From Myxococcales bacterium (GTDB taxonomy: Bacteria > Myxococcota_A > Polyangia > Palsa-1104 > SHYY01), in contig JAHFDT010000009.1 of assembly GCA_023248875.1 (NCBI GenBank), positions 1 through 32,327 of the forward strand: a DNA stretch of 32,327 bases. The letters run 5' to 3'. The position numbers were made by a program, and so were the translations under genes. Position 1 is the stretch's first letter. Each line of letters starts with the position of its first letter. A model generated the notes under the pieces. That model had not been told where the DNA came from. It saw only the letters and a list, made by a program, of their open reading frames with translations, and made no database searches. Positions 23,254 through 30,634 of this stretch are shown piece by piece.

Positions 23254-24188
23254 GTCCGGTCGTACTTGAGGTTACGGAGGCGCGTCGACAGCTGGTCGCC
23301 GAGCAGGCAGCGCAGGAGCGTCCAGGCCCACAGCGGCTCCTGCAGTGGTAATCGGGGACGATAGATCGCCCCCTGCATGAGTCGCTGGAGGGCCGGACGG
23401 GTCTTGCCCACGCCGTAGAAACCCACTGCCGAACGCATGAGAATCGAACCCAGGAGTTCGCGGCGGATCTGATGGCGCTGGGGTTCGCTCGCCTGGGCGA
23501 TGATTGCGTCGAGGGCGCGCAGCATCGACCGTTCCATCCGCGGCGGGTCGGACATGGTATTGCCGCCGTGCACCCGCACCCAGGCACAGGGCTCGGGAGA
23601 AAAGCCGAACTTTACCCCGCGGATGGCGAGGCGCGTCCAGCACTCCCAGTCTTCCGAGGGGTGGAGGTCGCGCTGTTCGTTGAACGCGCCCGCGGAGAGG
23701 ATGGCAGAGCGCTTGATCATGCACGAGCTGGCGCTACAGAGCTGGCGCAAGTGGAGCAGCTTGCGCAGTGGATTGGTGCCGGGCGGCTCACCGAGGGCTG
23801 GATTCGGGAGGAGCCGTGTTCCCGACCAGCGGTGGTAGCGCGTGTAGATGAGCTCGGCCTCGGGATCGCCCTCGGCGATGCCCAGGCAACAGGAGAGAAA
23901 ATTGGGCTGCCAACGATCGTCGGAATCGACCAGAGCAATCCAGTCGGCCGTGGCCGCTCGAATCCCTCGGTTGCGTGCCACGGCGACACCAGAATTGGGC
24001 TGCTCGAGTATGCGAATCGAATTGCGATAGCGTTCCAGCACTTCCAGTGTCGCGTCCGTGGAGCCATCGTCGACCACGATGATCTCATCGGCCGGGTGGC
24101 TCTGCGCGAGGATCGATTCAATGGTCTCCGAGACCATGGTGGCGCGGTTGTAGGCGGGGACGACGACGGCCACCGTGGGGCGGCTCAT
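23250..24188 (-). CDS. family 2 glycosyltransferase
   Basis: A 312-residue GT-A enzyme. Seen: VAVVVPAYNRATMVSETIES at the N-terminus, VVDDGSTDAT for nucleotide binding, NSGVAVARNRGI, the DxD-type LVDSDDRW, and HPSEDWECWTRLA toward the end of the catalytic domain. The start at 24188 is taken from the ATGA overlap with the upstream methyltransferase (24185-24188). The frame stays open to 24581, but that extension is the methyltransferase gene in another frame. A C-terminal helical region of about 90 residues follows the catalytic core. The transferred sugar is unknown. Confidence 0.92.
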   Translation of the reverse strand: MSRPTVAVVVPAYNRATMVSETIESILAQSHPADEIIVVDDGSTDATLEVLERYRNSIRILEQPNSGVAVARNRGIRAATADWIALVDSDDRWQPNFLSCCLGIAEGDPEAELIYTRYHRWSGTRLLPNPALGEPPGTNPLRKLLHLRQLCSASSCMIKRSAILSAGAFNEQRDLHPSEDWECWTRLAIRGVKFGFSPEPCAWVRVHGGNTMSDPPRMERSMLRALDAIIAQASEPQRHQIRRELLGSILMRSAVGFYGVGKTRPALQRLMQGAIYRPRLPLQEPLWAWTLLRCLLGDQLSTRLRNLKYDRT

Positions 24189-25081
24189 GCGCTTTGCGTA
24201 CTCTGCTGGGGCGCGATGTGGGCGCGGTCGAAGACGTGGATATTGCCGCGAATGGGAAATTCGGAACTGCAGCGAGAGCAGGACCAGCTGCTCCCCCCCC
24301 GTGCAAGCGGACTGCCGTCGAACGGACAGCGGACTTTCGCGGGCAGATTGAGGACGCGGTCGGAGGACCGGCGTACGCCTTGGGACAGTGCACTCTTCAT
24401 TTGGGGCCAGAGGGGGCGATTCGGCGGCCTCCATTCGTCGGGCACGGGGCTGGCGGCGGGTTGGGCGGCGATGGTCTTTCCCGGAAGTGCGTCCGACTGG
24501 CGATGGATCTCCCAGCGAATCTCGTTCTCCCACAGATATTCGACATGAAATCCGAGCGCGGAAAGCGAGCGGCTGACGCACTTGCCAAAACGACTTCCAT
24601 GATCGACGTTCTCATGGAAGAAGGTGGCGATTTCGTCGTCGAAAAAGGGGCGCGATTTCTCTTCGAGGATCAAGCGACCCTCGGATTGGGTAACCCACCA
24701 GGCGTGAAAGGGATTGCCGTAGAGCTTTTCATAGAGTCGCGTCGGGGTTTCGATGTAGCCACGCTTGCCGACGCGCTGTAGCTCGGTGAGAAGCGCTGCC
24801 GGATCGGTGACGTGCTCGAGCAGATGCTGGCAGACCACCACGTCGAACGACTTATCGGCGAAGGGGAGGCGCTCTGCATCCGCAACGAAGAGCGGGCGGT
24901 CGATGACCGCCTGTGCGCGAAAGGCCCGCTCGCTGCTATCGAACAGAAAGCGGTCGACCAGCACGTTGGCGCGCAAGAAGGGATGCTGCCCCGAGCCCAC
25001 GTCCAAGACCGATTCTTGCGGCTGGATTCGGCACCATCTGGCGACCCGGAGGTTATTGAGAATGATGGAGCTGGGAAGCAT
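24185..25081 (-). CDS. SAM-dependent methyltransferase with C-terminal zinc-ribbon (Trm112-like) segment
   Basis: A protein of about 298 residues from the ATG at 25081. Seen: the SAM motif SVLDVGSGQHPFL near the N-terminus, LPFADKSFDVVVCQHLLEHVTDP as the post-II region, and at the C-terminus CPFDG ... CSRC followed by FPIRGNIHVF, a Trm112p-like zinc element. The zinc part being at the end reverses the order in the other two methyltransferases here. The start is uncertain. An ATG at 25162 would add 27 residues but overlaps the divergent gene's own ATG, and no clear Shine-Dalgarno supports either site. The substrate is unknown. Confidence 0.82.
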   Translation of the reverse strand: MLPSSIILNNLRVARWCRIQPQESVLDVGSGQHPFLRANVLVDRFLFDSSERAFRAQAVIDRPLFVADAERLPFADKSFDVVVCQHLLEHVTDPAALLTELQRVGKRGYIETPTRLYEKLYGNPFHAWWVTQSEGRLILEEKSRPFFDDEIATFFHENVDHGSRFGKCVSRSLSALGFHVEYLWENEIRWEIHRQSDALPGKTIAAQPAASPVPDEWRPPNRPLWPQMKSALSQGVRRSSDRVLNLPAKVRCPFDGSPLARGGSSWSCSRCSSEFPIRGNIHVFDRAHIAPQQSTQSA

Positions 25082-25160
25082 CTGCGGGAGGATCCATAGC
25101 AGGCCGCTGCTCGTTTGACTAGGTATCTGCGAGGCGCTAGCGTTGCGCCGCGAGGTGAGC

Positions 25161-26552
25161 ATGGCCAGCCACGGCGAAGAGCTAACTGGTTTCGACACCA
25201 TCGGCAACGCGACACTGATTTTCTATGATCGCGGGCGACCGGTGCTCGCCACCGATCCCTGGATCGATGGCTGTCCCTATTTCGGTAGCTGGTCGATGTC
25301 GCACGAAATCCCAGTAGCGCAGCGCGAAGCGATTCTGGGCGCCGATCACATTTGGTTTTCACACGGCCACCCCGATCACATCAATTGGGACTCGCTCGAA
25401 CTCCTACGACAAAAACATCTTCTGATCCCCAACCACTTCGGCGGGCGTATTCTCAAGGATCTACGGTCCCAGGGGTTCAATGCGGACCCCATGGCCGACC
25501 GAGAATGGGTCGCGCTCTCGGATTCCATCCGGGTGATGTGCATCGCGAACCATTTTCAGGACGCCATCCTGCTGGCCGATGTCAACGGACGATTGGTCGC
25601 CAACTTCAACGACTCCAGTGACCATGGCTGGGGACGCACCGTTCGCAAGATCATCGCGGAGTATGAAACTTCGTTTCTGCTCAACCTCATGGGGCGCGGC
25701 GATGCCGACATGATCAACTTCATGAGCGAGGATGGGCAGCGCATCGTGCCCCCCGCGATGCAGCGGCCACCCGTCGGTAAATGGCTGTGCGACCTCATGG
25801 AGTGGTTTGGCGCCAAGTATTTCATTCCGTTCAGCGCGATGCACCGCTACCACCGCGCCGACAGCGCCTGGGCCAACGATTGCGTGACCCAGATGAGCGA
25901 TTACGAGATCGGGTTCGATGAGAAAAAGCGGGGAAGCTTGCTCCCTGCCTTCATCCGCTACAATTGCACGACCGACCAATGGACCGAAATCAATCCCAAC
26001 GTGTTGCCCGTCGAGATTGTGCCGCCCGAGCAGTTTGGCGACCACTGGAGCGATCCGCTCGAAGCCGCAGATCAGCGGCTGCTAACGAAGTACTTCCGAT
26101 CGTTTGAACATCTTTCGACCTTCCTCGACTTCGTGACATTTCGGGTCGGTGGTCGTGATCATGTCGTCGAGTTGGCGCCACGGAAATATCGGCGCGGCAT
26201 CACGTTTGAAGTGCCGCGCCATTCGCTGATGAAGGCGGTGGAGTATGAAATCTTCGACGATCTGCTGATCGGCAATTTCATGAAGACGACACTGCATGGC
26301 AGCTGGGGCGCCGGGAAGCTGTATCCCGACTTCACACCCTACATCACTAAGTACGGGGACAATGGGCGCGCCAAGACGCGCGAAGAGCTACGGGCCTACT
26401 TTCAGCACTATCGCAACCGCGCCCTGATTGAATCGATGCTGCACGAGCTTTTGCAGCTGGCGCGCCACCACGTCATCAATCGCGTACCGCAGAACTCGCC
26501 CTTCTTTGCTTCAGCCAAAGGGGTGTTTCGCGCGCTGCGCCGTACCTTGTGA
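25161..26552 (+). CDS. CMAH-like metallo-beta-lactamase-fold protein without Rieske domain
   Basis: A 463-residue protein from the ATG at 25161, which has GAGG 5 nt upstream; a TTG at 25143 is less likely. Seen: LATDPWIDGCPYFGSW at 29-44, then the metal motif H68-G-H70-P-D72-H73, with H131 and the NFND segment (148-151) as probable further ligands. The C-terminal half has YFIPFSAMHRYH and IFDDLLIGNFMKTTLHG. From memory of the family, this layout (TDPW, SHxHxDH, PFA/PFS, DDLxIG) matches the C-terminal domain of CMP-N-acetylneuraminic acid hydroxylase (CMAH). The Rieske iron-sulphur domain that begins CMAH is absent: no CxH and CxxH pair is seen. It opens the nonulosonic-acid block. It may modify a nonulosonate or its precursor; plain hydrolase activity is the alternative. 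Confidence 0.8.
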   Translation: MASHGEELTGFDTIGNATLIFYDRGRPVLATDPWIDGCPYFGSWSMSHEIPVAQREAILGADHIWFSHGHPDHINWDSLELLRQKHLLIPNHFGGRILKDLRSQGFNADPMADREWVALSDSIRVMCIANHFQDAILLADVNGRLVANFNDSSDHGWGRTVRKIIAEYETSFLLNLMGRGDADMINFMSEDGQRIVPPAMQRPPVGKWLCDLMEWFGAKYFIPFSAMHRYHRADSAWANDCVTQMSDYEIGFDEKKRGSLLPAFIRYNCTTDQWTEINPNVLPVEIVPPEQFGDHWSDPLEAADQRLLTKYFRSFEHLSTFLDFVTFRVGGRDHVVELAPRKYRRGITFEVPRHSLMKAVEYEIFDDLLIGNFMKTTLHGSWGAGKLYPDFTPYITKYGDNGRAKTREELRAYFQHYRNRALIESMLHELLQLARHHVINRVPQNSPFFASAKGVFRALRRTL

Positions 26553-26558
26553 AGGCCT

Positions 26559-27638
26559 GTGAAGATCGCCCATGTCATCGGTGCCAGACCCAACTTCATG
26601 AAGGCTGCTCCGGTGGTGCGCGCGCTCCTTCCGCTGGTCGTCCAGCGCCTCATCCACACCGGCCAACATTACGATCGGGCCATGTCCGAGGTGTTTTTCA
26701 CCGAGCTGGGGCTGCCCACTCCGGATGTCAATCTTGGAGTGGGGTCGGGGTCGCACGCCGCGCAGACCGCGCAAGTGATGCTGCAGTTCGAGCGGAGCCT
26801 GATCGCCGAGCGACCCGATTGGATCATCGTCTACGGCGATGTGAACTCAACCCTGGCGGCGGCGCTGGTCGGAAGCAAACTGGGCATCCCCGTAGCTCAT
26901 GTGGAGGCGGGGCTGCGCTCCTACGACCGTACCATGCCCGAGGAGGTCAACCGCGTACTGACCGATCAAGTCGCCGAGCTGCTGTTCACTTCCGAGGAGC
27001 AGGGGGCGCCCAATCTGCGACGTGAAGGGGTAGCAGACGCCAAGATCCATTTTGTCGGCAATGTGATGATCGATACCTTGGTGCGACTCCTTCCTGAAGC
27101 CGAGCGTCGTCCGTTGCCGCTCCCGCTGGGGCACGTCCCTTTCGTGTTGGTGACGCTGCACCGAGCGGGCAACGTGGACCACCGCGACACCTTGACGGAA
27201 ATCGTGGCCGCTCTCGGACAGCTCGCTGGTGATGAACTCGAGATCGTATTTCCCATCCATCCTCGCACCCGTGCCCGGTTGGTCGACTGGCAGCTCTTGC
27301 AGGAGCTCAGCTGCTGCCGCATCGCGGAGCCGCTCGGCTATCTCGATTTTCTAGCCCTACAAATGCGCGCTGCGCTGGTATTGACCGATTCGGGCGGCGT
27401 GCAGGAGGAGACGGCCTACCTCGGCGTACCCTGTTTGACGCTGCGGCCCAACACCGAGCGACCGGCTACGATCGTCTATGGGCGCAATCGCCTGATCCCG
27501 GGAGAGCGCCAGGCGATCGTGGCGGGAGTGAAGCGTGTGCTCGACGATTCCATCGCGGCCAAGCCACCTTCGATTCCATTGTGGGATGGCCACGCGGCCG
27601 AGCGCATCGCCGCAGTCTTTGCCAGGCTAGCGGCATGA
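26559..27638 (+). CDS. wecB: non-hydrolysing UDP-N-acetylglucosamine 2-epimerase
   Basis: A 359-residue GT-B-fold enzyme interconverting UDP-GlcNAc and UDP-ManNAc. Seen: AHVIGARPNFMKAAPV at the start; YGDVNSTLAAAL; HVEAGLRSYDRTMPEEVNR, with the catalytic Asp/Glu region; and DSGGVQEETAYLG, binding the nucleotide. Length and motifs fit WecB/MnaA rather than the hydrolysing NeuC type. The start is GTG at 26559 with AAGG just upstream. It overlaps the next gene by ATGA. UDP-ManNAc could feed the nucleotide-sugar dehydrogenase in the leftward operon. A NeuC-like release of free ManNAc cannot be fully excluded by eye. Confidence 0.93.
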   Translation: MKIAHVIGARPNFMKAAPVVRALLPLVVQRLIHTGQHYDRAMSEVFFTELGLPTPDVNLGVGSGSHAAQTAQVMLQFERSLIAERPDWIIVYGDVNSTLAAALVGSKLGIPVAHVEAGLRSYDRTMPEEVNRVLTDQVAELLFTSEEQGAPNLRREGVADAKIHFVGNVMIDTLVRLLPEAERRPLPLPLGHVPFVLVTLHRAGNVDHRDTLTEIVAALGQLAGDELEIVFPIHPRTRARLVDWQLLQELSCCRIAEPLGYLDFLALQMRAALVLTDSGGVQEETAYLGVPCLTLRPNTERPATIVYGRNRLIPGERQAIVAGVKRVLDDSIAAKPPSIPLWDGHAAERIAAVFARLAA

Positions 27639-28906
27639 AACGCATTCTCTTCGTCAGTTACGCTTTTCCACCCGAGCTGGTGCCGGAATCGGTGCTGGTG
27701 ACGCGCACACTCGGTGCGCTGGTGGAACACGGTTGGGCCGTGACCGTGCTCACCGTTGGGGGAAAGGTCGAGGGCCTGACCGATGAAGGGTTGGCGCGTG
27801 AGATCTCAGAGGCGGTCGAAGTGATCCGCGTGCCCTCGCGCGAACGCTACGTGCGGGTGCTCGGCGAGCTTCCTATGCGACTCCATCGCATTCCGTTTCG
27901 GGCGTTGTCGATTTTGGGCTGGCCGGAGGAGCAGTATCTCTGGGTGGCACCAGCGGTGCGCGAGGGCATTCGCCTGATGGAAGAGCGGCGCTTCGATGTG
28001 CTCTACTCGCGCGCCTGCTTTCATACCAGCAATGTCGTCGGGTACGAGCTACGCAAGGCGATCGGAATACCGTGGATCGCCCATTTCAGCGATCCCTGGG
28101 TGGACAATCCCATCCTACCGACCACCGGGCTGCGCCGTCGGGTGTGCGAGCGATTGGAACGCGCCATCCTCGAGGAGGCGGATGCTGCGGTGTTTACCAC
28201 GCGGCAGGCCGTAGATCTGGTGATGAAGAAATATCCCCAGAACTGGCGCCACCGGATCCAGGTTCAGCCCCATGGATACGTCGACCAGGACACCCTGCCT
28301 GTGCCCACCCAGCCGCGGCGCGTGATGCAGATGATCTACGCGGGAAATTTCTATCGCGGGCTGCGCACGCCGATTCCGGTATTCGAAGCGCTGCGTCTGC
28401 TCAAACAGAAGATTCCCAAGCTCGATGATATTCGCGTCACACTCGTGGGACCTAACGTGCACGAATACGTCGAAGCGGCCTACCGCTTGGAGGTCGTTGA
28501 GCTGGTCGAGTTCCTCGGCGCGGTCCCGTTTCGCAAGAGCCAAGAGCTAGCGGCCCTCGCCGATGTGCTGCTGCTGATCGACGCACCTTCACTCGAGCCG
28601 AGCGTTTTTCTCCCCAGCAAGCTGGTGGACTACCTGGCCTTGAAGAAGCCAATTTTGGGGGTTACTCCAACGGACGGGGCCAGCGCCGACCTGCTGCGCG
28701 AGATCGGCGAGCCAATCGTCGATCCGGGGGATATCGGTGGGATCGCCCAGGCGATTTCTGATCTGCGTGACCGTTGGCGATCCTCCACGCTGGGAGTCAC
28801 CCCTGAGTTCATTCAGGCAGCGCGGCGGTACCACATCCGCAACACGACGCGCGAATTGTCGGATTTGCTCGACCAGGTGATCGCGCAGCGCCGCGTCTTC
28901 TGGTAA
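27635..28906 (+). CDS. GT4-like glycosyltransferase
   Basis: A 423-residue GT-B enzyme. Seen: MKRILFVSYAFPPELVPESVLVTRTL, a typical N-terminus for WcaI/ExpE-like GT4 proteins, then IPWIAHFSDPWVDNP, MIYAGNFYRGLRTPIPVF at the start of the donor domain, and SVFLPSKLVDYLALKKPILGV, which replaces the second EX7E glutamate by Asp, a common variant. The start at 27635 comes from the ATGA overlap with wecB; the frame runs back to 27581 inside that gene. An SDR gene follows after 10 bp. It could transfer a HexNAc made by the epimerase, but this is only positional inference. Confidence 0.9.
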   Translation: MKRILFVSYAFPPELVPESVLVTRTLGALVEHGWAVTVLTVGGKVEGLTDEGLAREISEAVEVIRVPSRERYVRVLGELPMRLHRIPFRALSILGWPEEQYLWVAPAVREGIRLMEERRFDVLYSRACFHTSNVVGYELRKAIGIPWIAHFSDPWVDNPILPTTGLRRRVCERLERAILEEADAAVFTTRQAVDLVMKKYPQNWRHRIQVQPHGYVDQDTLPVPTQPRRVMQMIYAGNFYRGLRTPIPVFEALRLLKQKIPKLDDIRVTLVGPNVHEYVEAAYRLEVVELVEFLGAVPFRKSQELAALADVLLLIDAPSLEPSVFLPSKLVDYLALKKPILGVTPTDGASADLLREIGEPIVDPGDIGGIAQAISDLRDRWRSSTLGVTPEFIQAARRYHIRNTTRELSDLLDQVIAQRRVFW

Positions 28907-28916
28907 CTATGGGGAG

Positions 28917-29696
28917 ATGAGCTTAGCCGGTTTTGACCTAACGGGACTGGGCATTGGAGTCACGGGTGGAGGCGGGCACCTCGGCAGCGCGGTGGCGCGC
29001 GGTTTGGCTGATGCGGGCGCGACGGTGGTGGTGGCGGGGCGTACCGCGGAAACACTGGAGCGAACCGTGGCCGGAGGCACGGGTCGTGGGCGGCTGGTCG
29101 CTGAAGTGGCCGACATGGCGAGGGCAGAAGATGTGGAGCGGGTACTCGACCACATCGTGCGCGAGGCGGGCGGGGTGCACGGCTGGGTACACTGCGCCTA
29201 CGATGGCACGCGCGAACGGCTCTCCGAACTGACGCGCGACGGAACCACGGCCGCGCTATCGAGCGCGCTCACTGACTTGATGCTCGCCACCGATACGGTG
29301 GCGAAACGGCTATCAAGTGGCGGTTCGATCGTCCATATCGCTTCGATGTATGGACTGGTCTCACCGCGTCCCGAAGTCTATCGCGACCATCCGCAGTTTC
29401 ATAATCCTCCCGCCTATGGCGCGGCCAAAGCGGGGGTCATCCAGTTCACCCGCTACGCAGCGTGCCATCTGGCGACACGCAACATTCGTGTCAACTGCAT
29501 CACACCGGGGCCGTTTCCCTCGGGAGAGCCGGCTGCCGACCCGGGATTTGTCGCGGCGCTCGAGCGGCAGATCCCCCTCGGGCGCGTCGGCCGACCGGAA
29601 GAGCTGGTCGGCGCGGCGATTTTTCTTCTCGGCAGTGCGTCGAGCTACGTCACGGGCCACAACCTGGTGGTCGATGGTGGCTGGACCGCGTGGTAG
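28917..29696 (+). CDS. classical SDR oxidoreductase, PtmA-like
   Basis: A 259-residue classical SDR. Seen: the cofactor motif VTGGGGHLGSAVA near residue 15, the Ser of IVHIASMYGLV, the catalytic Y-x3-K in PAYGAAKAGV, NIRVNCITPGPF and the end YVTGHNLVVDGGWTAW. The SMYG-V-P block, the insert before PAYGAAK and the C-terminal DGGWTAW are characteristic, from memory, of SDRs in sialic, legionaminic and pseudaminic acid clusters, such as Campylobacter PtmA. Its exact reaction in those pathways is poorly defined. The ATG at 28917 has GGGGAG immediately upstream, unusually close. The last bases overlap the next gene's GTG. Confidence 0.87.
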   Translation: MSLAGFDLTGLGIGVTGGGGHLGSAVARGLADAGATVVVAGRTAETLERTVAGGTGRGRLVAEVADMARAEDVERVLDHIVREAGGVHGWVHCAYDGTRERLSELTRDGTTAALSSALTDLMLATDTVAKRLSSGGSIVHIASMYGLVSPRPEVYRDHPQFHNPPAYGAAKAGVIQFTRYAACHLATRNIRVNCITPGPFPSGEPAADPGFVAALERQIPLGRVGRPEELVGAAIFLLGSASSYVTGHNLVVDGGWTAW

Positions 29697-30574
29697 AGCG
29701 GATCGTTCTCGGCTCGGCGCAGTGGGGCATGCCCTATGGCATCGCCAACCGCACCGGGCAGCCTTCGGTCGAAGAGATCGCGGCCCTGTTGGAAATGGCC
29801 CGTGCGGCCGGTATCGACACGATGGATACGGCGCGCGCCTATGGTGAGAGCGAGGCGCTGATTGGACGGCTGGCCGGGGCCGATTCGCACTGGACGATCG
29901 TCACCAAGCTGCCACCGATCGACTTGGGCGCGGTTTCGCCCGCGGGCGCCGAGCAGCTGGCAGCGCAAGAGCTGGCTGCGAGTCGCGTGGCGCTACAACG
30001 CGAGCGGCTCGATGTGCTTCTCCTCCACGCGCCTTTGCCACCGACGCCAGCAGGCGATGCGGTGTGGCGCCTCTTGCGAAACCAGCGCGCGGCGGGCGCG
30101 ATTGGCGCCCTCGGATTGTCGGCACGTTCGCCGGCGGAGGCCTGGGCCGCGCTGGAGACACCGGAGATCGAGGTCCTGCAGGTGGCCGCGAGTCTGCTCG
30201 ACCAGCGGCTCATGCGCGGCGGCTTCTTTGCCATGGCGGCAGCGCGCGGCAAGCGGCTCTACGCGCGCAGCATCTTCTTGCAGGGCGTGGCTTATTTGGA
30301 TGCCTTGCCAACGCATTTGGCGCAGGTCGGTCCAGTACTTACGGCGATCGGTTCGTGGGCAGTGCAACGTGGCCTCACGAGGACGCAGGCCTTTTTGATC
30401 TACGCACGCGAGGCGTTTTCGGTGCCTCTTGTCATCGGCTGCGAAACGCGTCAGCAGCTGCAAAACAACCTCGCGCTCTGGTCCCACTCAACAGTGGATG
30501 TTGCCGATCTGGCATCGCAGGTGCCGCCCCTTTCCGATGAGATCCTCGATCCCTGGCGGTGGCCGAATTCGTAG
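29690..30574 (+). CDS. aldo/keto reductase
   Basis: A 294-residue TIM-barrel oxidoreductase, using NADPH by family rule. Seen: IVLGSAQWGMPYGIAN at the start, the catalytic Asp/Tyr pair in GIDTMDTARAYGESE, a Lys in IVTKLPPID, and LDVLLLHAPLPP with the His. This shortened N-terminus resembles AKRs that sit in nonulosonic acid and EPS clusters. The start is the GTG at 29690, overlapping the SDR stop by 7 bp; the frame is open to 29462, but that part lies within the SDR gene. It may reduce a keto-sugar intermediate. No substrate can be assigned. Confidence 0.87.
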   Translation: MVERIVLGSAQWGMPYGIANRTGQPSVEEIAALLEMARAAGIDTMDTARAYGESEALIGRLAGADSHWTIVTKLPPIDLGAVSPAGAEQLAAQELAASRVALQRERLDVLLLHAPLPPTPAGDAVWRLLRNQRAAGAIGALGLSARSPAEAWAALETPEIEVLQVAASLLDQRLMRGGFFAMAAARGKRLYARSIFLQGVAYLDALPTHLAQVGPVLTAIGSWAVQRGLTRTQAFLIYAREAFSVPLVIGCETRQQLQNNLALWSHSTVDVADLASQVPPLSDEILDPWRWPNS

Positions 30575-30580
30575 CCAGTT

Positions 30581-30608
30581 TTGACACCGCTCGATCCGCC
30601 GGTATGAT
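30581..30608 (+). promoter_or_regulatory. near-consensus sigma70 promoter upstream of pseB
   Basis: TTGACA (30581-30586, perfect -35) and TATGAT (30603-30608, five of six for -10) are separated by 16 bp. Transcription would start near 30614-30616, leaving a leader of about 17 nt before the proposed pseB start. It is the best promoter I see in the window and makes pseB-pseC a separately controlled unit, although the aldo/keto reductase gene ends only 6 bp upstream. Confidence 0.75.
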
Positions 30609-30620
30609 GAACTCGAACGA

Positions 30621-30634
30621 GGAGGTGCACCATT
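30621..30634 (+). promoter_or_regulatory. strong Shine-Dalgarno and proposed ATT start of pseB
   Basis: GGAGG (30621-30625) stands 6 nt before ATT at 30632. In the pseB frame there is no ATG, GTG or TTG between the stop at 30608-30610 and the GTG at 30659. That GTG has no ribosome site and would delete the first nine residues, including the start of the first beta strand. Confidence 0.6.
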
